From assembly GCF_049306965.1 (NCBI RefSeq), contig NC_133193.1:16785001-16849000 (forward strand): a stretch of DNA of 64,000 bases, read 5' to 3'. Within the stretch, counting starts at the first letter, position 1. Every line of letters starts with the position of its first letter. This DNA comes from Danio rerio. Lineage: Eukaryota > Chordata > Actinopteri > Cypriniformes > Danionidae. Positions 1 through 14,300 of this stretch are shown here, piece by piece. The notes beneath the pieces are model-generated. The model was not told the DNA's origin, did not search any database, and saw only the letters and a list, made by a program, of their open reading frames with translations. Position numbers and translations under genes: made by a program.

Positions 1-453
1 CAGTAGCTTTTGATCGTTGAGTGGCACTTTAACCACAGATATTCAACTTTGCCTTTTCACAAAACTAAATAGACAGTTCTGTATGTGTACTTTATGTGGT
101 GTAATGTGTTCAATTTAAATATAATTTGGTTTTAGTTTTTTAGTAATAAACATGCTTTTACACTATACTGTATGTTTTAGAAAAGATACATGGTGAGAAG
201 TATAGCCATAGGCTGCAAAAAGAAATATAAGAATTAAGTTCTTTAGCCTTTAAGTTCTTTATCAGTAGGCTATTTATTATTTATTACAGGGTATGTTACA
301 AATATTAGACCAACTGCCACTTCATGTAAAACACTCTCATGCACTCAGAACTAGTGGCAGTTTTGAATTAAATAAATGGGCAAATCCGCACGTAAAGTGA
401 GCCGCATATTATTTATCGTCTGTCCAATTTCTCGGTTCATTTCTCTTTCACTT

Positions 454-630
454 GCATGCAGAGAGAAAAAAATCTGCTTATTTAAAAAAGTGCATTATGT
501 CCACTAATGTATAATAATAATTAGCTAATATATCCATAATGCCGGGATGCTTGGTACTTTGACTGGATATCTAGGTCAAAAGCAAAGTTGTTAATTGTTG
601 CACGGCATAGGCTAGTCTGTAGTGTGGAAA
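454..630 (+). repeat. direct repeat, copy 1
   Basis: This stretch runs from GCATGCAGAGA through a TATCCATAATG motif to GGATATCTAGGTCAAAAG and TAGTGTGGAAAA. The same order of motifs recurs at 1701-1852. Copy 1 has extra sequence between TCCATAATG and GGATATC. It is probably a fragment of a dispersed repeat or a local duplication; the family is not recognised. Confidence 0.65.
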
Positions 631-1700
631 AATATAATTTACAACCTTGCATGCGTTTCCCAACACCATCGTTAGCCAACTAAGTTGTTTTGTTACAAAC
701 AAAGTTCATTGATTTGACGTTTTCCAAAAGTAAGTATAAAATAGTTTAGTTTTTACATATAGTATTACATTAATTGCATAGACGTTAAATAGCAAATTTG
801 AATGACAAAGGATTTTAGATATGTATATAAAATAGCCTATGTAATATATTAACATCAACAAATTTATAAGATAAATAGCTAATGAGAAATAAATGACAGA
901 AAAGTTGATAAAAGCAGACATTATCTCTAAAAGTTATCATAATTGCAAGATTAAAAAGAGTAGATTTTTTAATTAAGGCAAATGCTTTGATTATCTACTA
1001 ATGGTGTATATATTTTGCAGCCAGTTTAGATGTCATTTCATCCTCTTCGAGTTGGCTGTATAGCCAGTTTTTCTAGGTCGTTTAGATTACATAATATATT
1101 ATTTAGACTACGTTTTCTCTCGGTATCGTGGCTGTGCGTGCGCTGTCAACTGAATAACAATCAATTAATAACAATAACAAACAATCAACCACGAGGAGAT
1201 AGCAACAGCTTGATTTGCAGTATTTTCTAACATGTTATTAGCTCAGAATAAAAACAACTCACAAAAATTCATTTAGTTTGTTTTTCTTTCCTTAAATAAA
1301 AGATTGGATCGGATTAGCCTATTATGCAGTGTGTAAATATTAGAAATAATAATTAGGCTGAGATACAGATTCCCTCTTCATTCAGAAGTAAAAAAAAATG
1401 AAAGCCTTCTTCGTAAGCTTCATAGCCAGAACATTAACTGTCACATGTAGCCTAGGCAACAAATAACAAACCTGAGTGTAATAATTAACATAAATGCCCT
1501 TTTCAGTTTTATACAATATGTGTGGGTTTAGACAATATGTGTTTAATAAGGCTATAAAGATTAGCCTATTAGATGAAATGCATGGTGAAATGTGAACTAA
1601 ACGTCTCTTTTGCTGAAAATTTATTTAATTAATCTAAATCCTTAATATTTTAAAAATCAAACCGTTTTGGCCTATGCAGAGAAAGAGGCGCGCGGCACTA

Positions 1701-1852
1701 GCATGCAGAGAAAGAAAAAAATCTGCTTATTTAAAAAAGTGCATTATGTGCACTATAATAATGATAATAATTATAATATTTAGCTAATATATCCATAATG
1801 GATATCTAGGTCAAAAGTAAAATTGTTACCTGTTGCTTATAGTGTGGAAAAC
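1701..1852 (+). repeat. direct repeat, copy 2
   Basis: Second copy of the repeat at 454-630, about 1.25 kb downstream in the same orientation. It shares the AAAAAAATCTGCTTATTT core, the TATCCATAATG motif and the GGATATCTAGGTCAAAAG tail. It differs by small insertions and deletions in the AT-rich middle. Confidence 0.65.
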
Positions 1853-2164
1853 TATTCATGAAATGCTTCTATTTATAATTCTATTACTAATTATTCACTT
1901 TTATTTATTAAATGCTTCTCAACGCCTGCATTTCGTTTGTACGACAAAAAAATCTGCTGCAAATAAGCAAAGTTATGCCAATACGCACGCACATTGGATT
2001 AACTATAGCAGCCAGCTGTTTTCAAACGTTTCCATTTATTTTTAGGTCCAAAGACAGAAATGGAATATTGTTTGTTTTTTTAATTATTATTTTGTGCTGT
2101 ATTTGGCTACTGAGCAGCAATAAACAACACTTTAAAACATGAGCAGTTTTATTGTTATTTTCAG

Positions 2165-3900
2165 ATTGGCATGGAGCATGTGGAGAAACAGGGAAACACA
2201 CGGATGGGTGCATGGATGGATGTCCTTCCAAGAGGAGGCAGGTGGCGGTGGGCATAGACTGTTCGCTAGATGTCTTGTCTGTGGCAGTTATTTACATTGT
2301 AGGAAATGGAACCCCAACAGACAGAAAAGGGAGACTCACAAGCGGAATGGTGAATATTTATCTGTTAAACACTAGAGAACAAGAGTTGTCATTGGTATAA
2401 ATGGTCATTTAGGCCTTGTCTTTGTCAGGTTTTTCTTTTTCAGTTAATGGAGAGAGAGCAGAAGAAGGAGATTCACAAGGGGAACGGTAGAGATATACTT
2501 GAAGACCTGGAGCTCAGGAAGCAGGTAGAACTGATTGAACAGACTGAACAATGGAGTTAGAGTCCAAACAAATGTATTAGGAATATTTAAATACTTGATA
2601 TCTTTCTCTTTGGCAGATTGGTCAAAGGAAACAGGGAAACACACAAATTGGTGCATGGATGGATGTCCTTCCAAGAGGAAGGGGGTGGTGGTGGGCATAG
2701 ATTGTTAGATGTCTTCTCTGTGGCTGTTATTTACATTGTAGGTAATGGAACCACAACAGATAGAAGAGGGAGACTCACAAGCGGAATGGTGAATATTTAT
2801 CTGAAGAACACTGGAGAACATTTGGTTTATTGTTGGAAATCAGCCAGCAAGTAGAACTCTGTTAGTCTTGTTTTTGTCTTTTGCAGATTAGACTGGGGCA
2901 TGTGGAGATATGGGAATCACACCTCAGGAATGACTGGAAATTGATGGTCAGGAATTTGTTGTAAAATTCAGATCAACAGGTGCATGGATGAACGTCCTTC
3001 CAAGATACAAGAGTGGTGGTGAGTATGGATGGTTAATGTGGCCATGTCTGTGTCAGGTTTTTCTTTTTCGGATAATGGAGAGGTAGCAGAATAAGGGGAC
3101 TCACAAGGGGAAAGGTGGAGATATACTTAAAGACCTGGAGTTTAGGAAGCAGGTAGAACTGATTGAACAGACTAAACAATGGAGTTAGTTTCCAAAAAAG
3201 TGTGTTAAGAATAATTAAATACTTGATTTCTTCCTCTTTGGCAGATTGGCATGGATCGTGGAGAAACAGGGAAACACACGGATGGATGTCCTTCCAAGAG
3301 GAAGGGGATGGTGGTGGGCATAGATTACAGTGAGATATACTTGAAGACCTGGAGCTCAGGAAGCAGGTAGAACTGATTGAACAGACTGAACAATGGAGTA
3401 AGAGTCCAAAGAAATGTATTAGGAATATTTAAATACTTGATATCTTTCTCTTTGGCAGATTGGTCAAAGGAAACAGGAAAACACACAAATTGGTGCATGG
3501 ATGGATGTCCTTCCAAGAGGAAGGGGGTGGTGCTGGGCATAGATTGTTAGATATCTTCCCTATGGCTAATATTTACATTGTAGGTAATGGAACCACAACA
3601 GACAGACTCACAAGCGGAATGGTGAATATTTATTTGAAGAAGACTGGAGAACACTTGGTTTATTGCTGGAGATCAGTCAGTCAATAGAGCTCTGTTAGTC
3701 TTGTTTTTGTCTTTTGCAGATTAGACTGTGGCATGTGGAGAAATGGAAATCACACCTCAGGAATGACTGGAAATTGATGGTCAGGAATTTGTTTTAAAAA
3801 TCAGATCAACAGGTGCATGGATGAACGTCCTTCCAAGATACAAGAATGGTGGTTGGTCTAGATTGTTAAATAGGCCTTGTCTGTGTCAGGTTTTTCTTTT
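2165..3900 (+). repeat. higher-order block of the array, copy A
   Basis: This block of several units matches 5436-7182 almost base for base through most of its length, at an offset of about 3271 bp that grows to about 3281 bp through small indels. Similarity ends near 3905/7185, where the following GTAATGG/GTTAATGG units differ. It shows that recent duplication works on multi-unit blocks, not on single units. Confidence 0.7.
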
Positions 3901-5435
3901 TCAGTTAATGGAGAAAGAGCAGAAGAAGGAGATTCACAAGGGGAACGGTAGAGATATACTTGAAGACCTGGAGCTCAGGAAGCAGGTAGAACTGATTGAA
4001 CAGACTGAACAATGGAGTTAGAGACCAAAGAAATGTATTAGGAATATTTAAATGCTTGATATCTTTCTCTTTGGCAGATTGGCCAAAGGAAACAGGGAAA
4101 CACACGAATGGGTGCATGGATGGATGTCCTTCCAAGAGGAGGGGGCTGGTGGTGGGCATAGATTACAGTGAGATATATTTGAAGACCTGGAGTTTTGGAA
4201 GCAGGTAGAACTGCTTGAACAGCCTGAACAATGAAGTTAGTTACCAAAAAAGTGTGTTAAGAATAATTAAATACTTGATATCTTTCTTTTTGGCAGATTA
4301 GCATGGAGCATGTGGAGAAACATGGAAACACATGGATGGGTGCATGGATGGATGTCCTTCCAAGAGGAAGGGGGTGGTGGTGGGCATAGACCGTTCGCTA
4401 GATGTCTTGTCTGTGGCAGTTATTTACATTGTAGGTAATGGAACCACAACAGACAGAAGAGGGAGACTCACAAGCGGAATGGTGAATATTTATCTGTTAA
4501 ACACTAGAGAACAAGAGTTTTGGTTGGTATAAATGGTCAATTAGGCCTTGTCTGTGTCAGGTTTTTCTTTTTCAGGTAATGGAGAGAGAGCAGAAGAAGG
4601 ACATTTAGAAGGGGAACGGTAGAGATATACTTGAAGACCTGGAGCTCAGGAAGCAGGTAGAACTGATTGAACAGACTGAACAATGGAGTTAGAGTCCAAA
4701 GAAGTGTATTAGGAATATTTAAATACTTGATATTTTTCTCTTTGGCAGATTGGCCAAAGGAAACAGGAAAACACACAAATTGATGCATGGATGGATGTCC
4801 TTCCAAGAGGAAGGAGGTGGTGGTGGGCATAGATTGTTAGATGTCTTCTCTGTGGCTGTTATTTACATTGTAGGTAATGGAACCACAACAGATAGAAGAG
4901 GGAGACTCACAAGCGGAATGGTGAATATTTATTTGAAAAAGACTGGAGAACATTTGGTTTATTGCTGGAGATCAGTCAGCCAATCGAGCTCTGTTAGTCT
5001 TGTTTTTGTTTTTTGCAGATTAGACTGGGGCATGTGGAGAAATGGAAATCACACCTCAGGAATGACTGGAAATTGATGGTCAGGAACTTGTTTTAAAAAT
5101 CAGATCAACAGGTGCATGGATGAACGTCCTTCCAAGATACAAGATTGGTGGTTGGTATAGATTGTTAAATAGGCCTTGTCTGTGTCAGGTTTTTCTTTTT
5201 CAGGTAATGGAGATAGAGCAGGCAGAAGAGGAGCCGGTAGGGTTTAGTTGGGGCTGTCTTTTTCTTTTGCAGGTTGAAGTGGAGCAGAAAGAGACTCACA
5301 AGGGGAAAGGTGGAGACATACTTGAAGACATGGAGCTCAGGAAGCAGGTACAACTGATCGAACAGGCTGAATAATGGAGTTAGTTTCCAAAAAAGTGAAT
5401 TAAGAATAATTAAATACTGGATATCTTTCTCTTTG

Positions 5436-7182
5436 GCAGATTGGCATGGAGCATGTGGAGAAACAGGGAAACACACGGATGGGTGCATGGGTGGATGTCT
5501 CTCCAAGTGGAAGGGGGTTGCGGTGGGCATAGATTGTTCGCTAGATGTCTTGTCTGTAGTAGTTACATTGTAGGTAATGGAACCACAACAGACAGAAGAG
5601 GGAGACTCACAAGCGGAATGGTGAATATTTGTCTGTTAAACACTAGAGAACAAGAGTTGTCATTGGTATAAATGGTCATTTAGGCCTTGTCTTTGTCAGG
5701 TTTTTCTTTTTCAGTTAATGGAGAGAGAGCAGAAGAAGGAGATTCACAAGGGGAACGGTAGAGATATACTTGAAGACCTGGAGCTCAGGAAGCAGGTAGA
5801 ACTGATTGAACAGAATGAACAATGGAGTTAGAGTCCAAACAAATGTATTAGGAATATTTAAATACTTGATATCTTTCTCTTTGGCAGATTGGTCAAAGGA
5901 AACAGGGAAACACACAAATTGGTGCATGGATGGATGTCCTTCCAAGAGGAAGGGGGTGGTGGTGGGCATAGATTGTTAGATGTCTTCTCTGTGGCTGTTA
6001 TTTACATTGTAGGTAATGGAACCACAACAGATAGAAGAGGGAGACTCACAAGCGGAATGGTGAATATTTATCTGAAGAACACTGGAGAACATTTGGTTTA
6101 TTGTTGGAGATCAGCCAGCAAGTAGAACTCTGTTAGTCTTGTTTTGTCTTTTGCAGATTAGTATGGGGCATGTGGAGAAATGGGAATCACACCTCAGGAA
6201 TGACTGGAAATTGATGGTCAGGAATTTGTTGTAAAAATCAGATCAACAGGTGCATGGATGAACGTCCTTCCAAGATACAAGAGTGGTGGTGAGTATGGAT
6301 GGTTAATGTGGCCATGTCTGTGTCAGGTTTTTCTTTTTCGGATAATGGAGAGGTAGCAGAATAAGGGGACTCACAAGGGGAAAGGTGGAGATATACTTAA
6401 AGACCTGGAGTTTAGGAAGCAGGTAGAACTGATTGAACAGACTAAACAATGGAGTTAGTTTCCAAAAAAGTGTGTTAAGAATAATTAAATACTTGATTTC
6501 TTCCTCTTTGGCAGATTGGCATGGATCGTGGAGAAACAGGGAAACACACGGATGGGTGCATGGATGGATGTCCTTCCAAGAGGAAGGGGATGGTGGTGGG
6601 CATAGATTACAGTGAAATATACTTGAAGACCTGGAGCTCAGGAAGCAGGTAGAACTGATTGAACAGACTGAACAATGGAGTAAGAGTCCAAAGAAATGTA
6701 TTAGGAATATTTAAATACTTGATATCTTTCTCTTTGGCAGATTGGTCAAAGGAAACAAGGAAACACACAAATTGGTGCATGGATGGATGTCCTTCCAAGA
6801 GGAAGGGGGTGGTGGTGGGCATAGATTGTTAGATGTCTTCCCTATGACTAATATTTACATTGTAGGTAATGGAACCACAACAGACAGACTCACAAGCGGA
6901 ATGGTGAATTTTAATTGAAGAAGACTGGAGAACACTTGGTTTATTGCTGGAGATCAGTCAGTCAATAGAGCTCTGTTAGTCTTGTTTTTGTCTTTTGCAG
7001 ATTAGACTGTGGCATGTGGAGAAAAGGAAATCACACCTCAGGAATGACTGGAAATTGATGGTCAGGAATTTGTTTTAAAAATCAGATCAACAGGTGCATG
7101 GGTGAACGTCCTTCCAAGATACAAGAATGGTGGTTGGTCTAGATTGTTAAATAGGCCTTGTCTGTGTCAGGTTTTTCTTTTT
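5436..7182 (+). repeat. higher-order block of the array, copy B
   Basis: Second copy of the block at 2165-3900. A further shorter match, sharing the same GAACAAGAGTTGTCATTGG signature and next units, lies about 2784 bp further on (about 8430-8930). Confidence 0.7.
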
Positions 7183-10100
7183 CTGGTAATGGAGATAGAA
7201 CAGGCAGAAGAGGAGCCGTTAGGGTTTAGTTGGGGCTGTCTTTTTCTTTTGCAGGTTGAAGTGGAGCAGAAGGAGAACTCACAAGAGGAAAGGTGGAGAC
7301 ATACTTGAAGATCTGGAGCTCAGGAAGCAGGTAGAAATGCTAGAACAGATTGAACAATGGATTTAGTTTCCCAAAAAAATGTTTTAACATTAATTAATGA
7401 TTAATTACATCTTTCTATTGTATTTTGCAGAATGGAATGGACCACATGGAGAAAAAGGGAATCACACACTTCAGCAATGACTGGATGGTCAGCAATTTAT
7501 TTTTAAAAATCAGACTAACGGGTGAATTGATGGATGTCTTACAAACATACAAGTGTGGTGGTGAGTATGGATGGTTAATGTGGCCATGTCTGTGTCAGGT
7601 TTTTCTTTTTCAGATAATGAAGAGGTAGCAGAATAAGGGGACTCACAAGGGAAAAGGTGGAAATACACTTAAAGACCTGGAGCTCAGGAAGCAGGTACAA
7701 CTGATTGAACAGGCTGAATAATGGAGTTAGTTTCCAAAAAAGTGTATTAAGAATAATTAAATACTTGATATTTTTACCTTTGGCAGATTGGCATGGAGCA
7801 TGTGGAGAAACAGGGAAACACACGGATGGGTGCATGGGTAGATGTCTCTCCAAGACGAAGAGGGTGGCGGTGGGCATAGATTGTTCGCTAGATGTATTGT
7901 CTGTAGTAGTTACATTGTAGGTAATGGAACCACAACAGACAGAAGAGGGAGACTCACAAGCGGAATGGTGAATATTTGTCTGTTAAACACTAGAGAACAA
8001 GAGTTGTGGTTGGTATAAATGGTCAATTAGGCCTTGTCTGTGTCAGGTTTTTCTTTTTCAGTTAATAGAGAGAGCAGAAGAAGGAGATTCACAAGGGGAA
8101 CGGTAGAGATATACTTGAAAACCTGGAGCTCAGGAAGCAGGTAGAACTGATTGAACAGACTGAACAATAGAGTTAGAGTCCAAAGAAATGTATTAGGAAT
8201 ATTTAAATGCTTGATATCTTTCTCTTTGGCAGATTGGCCAAAGAAAAAAGGGAAACACACGAATGGGTGCATGGATGGATGTCCTTCCAAGAGGAAGGGG
8301 GTGGTGGTGGGCATAGATTGTTAGATGTCTTCTCTGTGGCTGTTATTTACATTGTAGGTAATGGAACCACAACAGATAGAAGAGGGAGACTCACAAGCGG
8401 AATGGTGAATATTTGTCTGTTAAACACTAGAGAACAAGAGTTGTCATTGGTATAAATGGTCATTTAGGCCTTGTCTTTGTCAGGTTTTTCTTTTTCAGTT
8501 AATGAAGAGAGAGCAGAAGAAGGAGATTCACAAGGGGAACGGTAGATATATACTTAAAGACCTGAAGCTCAGGAAGCAGGTAGAACTGATTGAACAGACT
8601 GAACAATGGAGTTAGAGTCCAAACAAATGTATTAGGAATATTTAAATACTTGATATCTTTCTCTTTGGCAGATTGGTCAAAGGAAACAAGGAAACACACA
8701 AATTGGTGCATGGATGGATGTCCTTCCAAGAGGAAGGGGGTGGTGGTGGGCATAGATTGTTAGATGTCTTCTCTGTGGCTGTTATTTACATTGTAGGTAA
8801 TGGAACCACAACAGATAGAAAAGGGAGACTCACAAGCGGAATGGTGAATATTTATTTGAAGAAGACTGGAGAACATTTGGTTTATTGTTGGAGATCAGTC
8901 AGTCAATAGAGCTCTGTTAGTCTTGTTTTTGTCTTTTGCAGATTAGACTGGGACATGTGGAGAAATTGAAATCACACCTCAGGAATGACTGGAAATTGAT
9001 GGTCAGGAACTCGTTTTAAAAATCAGATCAACAGGTGCATGGATGAAGGTCCTTCCAAGATACAAGAGTGGTGGTTGGTATAGATTGTTAAATAGGCCTT
9101 GTCTGTGTCAGGTTTTTCTTTTTCAGGTAATGGAGATAGAGCAGGCAGAAGAGGAGCCGGTAGGGTTTAGTTGGGGCTGTCTTTTTCTTTTGCAGGTTGA
9201 AGTGGATCAGAAGGAGAACTCACAAGGGGGGAAAGGTGGAGACATACTTGAAGACATGGAGCTCAGGAAGCAGGTAGAACTGCTAGAATAGATTGAACAA
9301 TGGATTTAGTTTCCAAAAAAAGTGTATTAACAATAATTAATGACTTGACATCTTTCTATTGTATTTTGCAGATTGGAATGGACCACATGGAGAAAAAGGG
9401 AATCACACACCTCAGCAATGACTGGATGGTCAGTATTTTATTTTTAAAAATCAGATTAACGGGTGAATTGATGGATGTCTTACCAACGTACAAGTGTGGT
9501 GGTGAGTATGGATGGTTAATGTGGCCATGTCTGTGTCAGGTTTTTCTTTTTCAGATAATGGAGAGGTAGCAGAATAAGGGGACTCACAAGGGGAAAGGTG
9601 GAGATATACTTAAAGACCTGGAGTTTTGGAAGCAGGTAGAACTGCTTGAACAGACTGAACAATGAAGTTAGTTTCCAAAAAAAGTGTGTTAAAAATAATT
9701 AAATACTTGATATCTTTCTCTTTGGCAGATTGGCATGGAGCATGTGAAGAAACAGGGAAACACACAGATGGGTGCATGGATGAATGTCCTTCCAAGAGGA
9801 AGCGGGTGGCGGTGGGCATAGATTGTTCGCTAGATGTCTTGTCTGCGGCAGTTATTTACATTGTAGGTAATGGAACCACAACAGACAGAAGAGGGAGACT
9901 CACAAGCGGAATGGGGAATATGTATCTGTTAAACACTAGAGAACAAGAGTTGTGGTTGGTATAAATCGTCAATTAGGCCTTGTCTGTGTCAGGTTTTGGT
10001 TTTTCAGGTAATGGAGAGAGAGCAGAAGAAGGAGATTCACAAGGGGAACGGTAGAGATATACTTGAAGACCTGGAGCTCAGGAAGCAGTTAGAACTGATT

Positions 10101-10994
10101 GAACAGACTGAACAATGAAGTTAGAGTCCAAAGAAATGTATTAGGAATATTTAAATACTTGATATCTTTCTCTTTGGCAGATTGGTCAAAGGAAACAGGG
10201 AAACACACAAATTGGTGCATTGATGGATGTCCTTCCAAGAGGAAGGGGGTGGTGGTGGGCATAGATTGTTAGATGTCTTCTCTGTGGCTGTTATTTACAT
10301 TGTAGGTAATGGAACCACAACATATAGAAGAGGGAGACTCACAAGCGGAATGGTGAATATTTATTTGAAGAACACTGGAGAACACTTTGTTTAATGCTGG
10401 AGATCAGTCAGCCAATAGAGCTCTGTTAGTCTTGTTTTTGTCTTTTGCAGATTAGACTGGGGCATGTGGAGAAATGGAAATCACACCTCAGGAATGACTG
10501 GAAATTGATGGTCAGGAACTTGTTTTAAAAATCAGATCAACAAGTGCATGGATGAACGTCCTTCCAAGATACAAGATTGGTGGTTGGTATAGATTGTTAA
10601 ATAGGCCTTGTCTGTGTCAGGTTTTTCTTTTTCAGGTAATGGAGATAGAGCAGGCAGAAGAGGAGCCAGTAGGGCTTAGTTAGGGCTGTCTTTTTCTTTT
10701 GCAGGTTGAAGTGGAGCAGAAGGAGACTCAGAAGGGGAAAGGTGGAGACATACTTGAAGACCTGGAGCTCAGGAAGCAGGTAGAACTGCTTGAACAAATT
10801 GAACAATGGATTTAGTTTCCAAAAAAAAGTGTATTAACATAAAAATAATGACTTGACATCTTTCTATTGTATTTTGCAGAATGGAATGGACCACATGGAG
10901 AAAAAGGGAATCACACACCTCAGCAATGATTGGATGGTCAGCAATTTATTTTTAAAAATCAGATTAACGCGTGAATTGATCAATGTCTTACCAA

Positions 10995-11375
10995 TGTCAC
11001 GGGTAGAAGAAGGAGTGAACTCAAGTGCAGAACACAGTATTTATTAAGGAGAAAGTCTTTGCAAAGGAACAAAAAAACCCAATCGGGTGAGTGCCGGGGG
11101 AGTGCCGTGGAAAACAGTACAGAAACAAACGGGAGACTCGTTCACTGGCAGCCCTGGACACAAATATGAGGTGAGTAACAGACCGTTATACACACACACC
11201 AACGACAACAGACTGACAAACATGAAGGGAAATGATGTGCTATAAGTAGGAACAAAGGGATGAGAAACAGGTGGAGCGAATCACTCTGATGACCTGTGAA
11301 TACTAGAAAAGCAGGTGACTGAAGGTAATCTGTAACATAGAACTGGAGAGAGTGAGAACACAAGGTACGGTGACA
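10995..11375 (-). repeat. LTR (3' LTR of the minus-strand gypsy element)
   Basis: Starts TGTCACGGG and ends GTGACA on the plus strand, preceded by the target-site copy ACCAA. Aligns along its full length with 15701-16080. Confidence 0.93.
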
Positions 11376-11387
11376 GTACCCTCTCCC

Positions 11388-14300
11388 TCAAGAACGCCCC
11401 CTGGCGTTCCCTGAAGACTCACCATGGGTCTGATGAAACTGATCAATGAGAGAGCGGTCCAGAATGTCCCGAGCTGGGATCCAACACCTCTCCTCCGGGC
11501 CATACCCCTTCCAGTCTACCAGATATTGATACCCTCTGCCCCTCCTCCTCACGTCCAGCAGCCGGCGCACTGTGTACGTGAGTGTACCCTCAACTAGTCT
11601 GGGAGGTGGAGGAACAGAGGTCAAAGGCTGTAGGGGGGAGCGAAAAACGGGCTTAATTTTAGACACATGGAAAACCGGGTGAATGTTTTTAAACTGAGGG
11701 CTTAATTTGAGTCGAACTGACACTGGACTGAGGACCTTGACGATGGTGAAAGGTCCAATGAATTTAGGTCCCAATTTACGTGAGGGAAGTCTGAGAGGAA
11801 TATCCTTAGAGGACAACCAGACTTTCTGACCACACACGTAAAGAGGGGGTACGGAACAGTGGCGATCCGCAGATGCCTTGTTTCTGTCGCCAGTCCGGAT
11901 AAGGGCTTTCCTGGCAAGCCTTCATGTTTGGAGACATCTCTGAATGAATGCCTGGGCAGAGGGAACAATGGCATCTGGTTCTTGAGAAGGGAATAGAGGG
12001 GGTTGGTAGCCTAAGCAGCACTGGAAGGGAGACAAACCCGTAGACGAGACGGGGAAGGAGTTATGCGCATATTCGACCATGGTTAATCTGGAAGACCAAG
12101 ACGACGGTTCCTCGGACGCAACACAACGCAGGACCCTCTCCAGTTCCTGATTAGCTCGCTCGGCCTGGCCGTTAGTCTGTGGGTGGTACCCTGAAGAAAG
12201 GCTAGCGGTCGCCCCCAGCTGTCGGCAGAATTATGCCCAAAATTTTGACACAAATTGGGGACCCCTGTATGAAACCACGTCAACCTGGAGGCCATGAATA
12301 CGGAAGACGTGGTCCAAGACAATGGCTGCTGTCTCCCTCGCTGAAGGTAATTTGGGGAGGGGTACAAAGTGTGCCGCCTTCAAAATCTGTCCAACACAGT
12401 GAGGACTACTGAATTGCCACTGGATGGGGTTAACCCAGTGTCAAAGTCCATCGCTATGTGTGACCAGTTTTGCGAAGGGATGGGCAGTGGCCGGAGAAGC
12501 CCTGCTGGGGGTCGATTCGAGCCTTTAGCTACTGCACAGACCGGACAAGCCAATATAAACCGACGAGTGTCCCGCGCCATCGATGGCCACCAGAACCGTT
12601 GCTTAATTAACCCCGTGGTGCGATCTGCTCCTGGGTGGCAGGCTAACTCCGACCCCACTGTAAAACCTTGGTCCGGACCGACTCAGGCACGTATAGCAGA
12701 TTACTGGGACATTTGGTGGGCGTGGCGATCATACAAAGAGCCTTACGGACTACAGACTCTACCTCCCAAGTTACCCCTGCAACCACACGTTCAGGTGGCA
12801 GGACAGCAACTGGAAGGGTGGGTCTGGCCTCGCCCTCACCAAGACGTGATAGGGCGTCGGCTTTTCCATTCTTAGATCCCGGGCGATAAGAAATATGAAA
12901 ATCAAACCGGCCAAAGAATAGTGCCCAACGAGCCTGACGAGAATTGAGACGTTTGGCTGATCTAATGTATTCTAGATTTTTATGGTCGGACCAGACCACA
13001 AAAGGAACCCCCGATCTTTCTAACCTGTGACGCCACTCACCCAATGCCAACCTGACAGCCAGTAACTCCCTGTTCCCGATGTCGTAAATTCGTTCCGAAG
13101 GTGTTAATCGATGGGAAAAGTAAGCGCAGGGGTGTATTCTGCCGTCCGACGAGGACCGTTGGGATAAAATAGCTCCCACACCTACTTCTGACGCATCCAC
13201 CTCCACCACAAACTGACGAGATGGGTCTGGATTACTTAAAATAGGTGCAGAAATGAAACATCTCTTTAATTCAGAAAAGGCTGTCTAAGCCTGGGGTGAC
13301 CACTCAAATCGCTTGTGGATAGAAGTAAGATTAGTCAGAGGAGCAACCTGACTAAAATTGCGAATGAACCGCCTGTAAAAATTGGCAAACCCTAGAAATC
13401 GCTGGACCGCCTTGCGACTGTCTTGGGTGGGCCAATCTGCAACTGCTTTCACTTTGGCAGGATTCATTCGCACTCCTTCGGGCGACAGAACAAACCCCAG
13501 GAACGAAACCGACTGTGTATGGAAGTCACACTTCTCCACCTTGGCGAAGAGACGATTCTCCAGCAGCCGCTGAAGCACCCGCCTGACATGCTGGACATGT
13601 TCCCGTTCATTCTGGGAAAAAATCAGAATATCATCAAGGTAAACAAACACAAAACGATTTACCATGTCCCTGAGCACGTCATTGACGAGTGCTTGGAAAA
13701 CCGCAGGTGAATTGGAGAGCCCAAAGGGCATAACGAGATATTCAAAATGACCAGTAGGGGTGTTAAAGGCGGTCTTCCATTCGTCCCCCTGCCTAATCCG
13801 AACTAGGTGGTAGGCATTGCGGAGGTCTAACTTTGTGAAGATGGTTGCTCCCTGCAGGAGTTCGAAGGCCGATGACATCAGTGGCAAAGGATAACGATTC
13901 TTTACAGTGATGTCATTCAGCCCCTGATAATCTATGCAGGGACGCAAGGAACCATCCTTCTTCTCCACAAAAAAAAACCCCGCCCCAGCTGGAGAGGAAG
14001 AGGGACGTATAATACCTGCTGCTAGAGAATCATGGATGTACTTCTCCATGGCCTCCCTCTCAGGTTTAGACAGAGAGTATAAACGCCCCCTAGGTGGAGA
14101 AGTGCCAGGTAACAGATCAATAGCACAGTCGTACGGGCGGTGCGGAGGGAGAGATGAAGCCCGGGACTTACTGAACACAGCTCTCAGATCATGGTAAACG
14201 ACAGGTACGCCAGTTAGGTTCACTTCCTCCTGCAACATAGAAAGAGAAGAAAGGGGAGAACAAGCAGAGCCAAGACAATGAGACAAACAATAGGAACTCC

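Larger units (their letters stand above)
1..2149. other. AT-rich gene-free flank
   Basis: I see no coding exon, RNA gene or transposon with clear ends here. Short open frames are scattered, AT-biased and without recognisable motifs. The only structure noted is a direct repeat (454-630 and 1701-1852). Confidence 0.6.

Noticed and set aside
2444-8753. Recurrent minus-strand open frames (about 70-120 codons, starting MPTTTPFLLEGHPSMH) across the array
   Set aside because: They are the reverse complement of the same array units, include the pyrimidine tracts as hydrophobic runs, and have no recognisable domain. Their recurrence follows from the tandem repeat.
12369-12875. 168-codon plus-strand open frame
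   Set aside because: It lies antisense to the integrase and RNase H region of the gypsy element and has no domain of its own.
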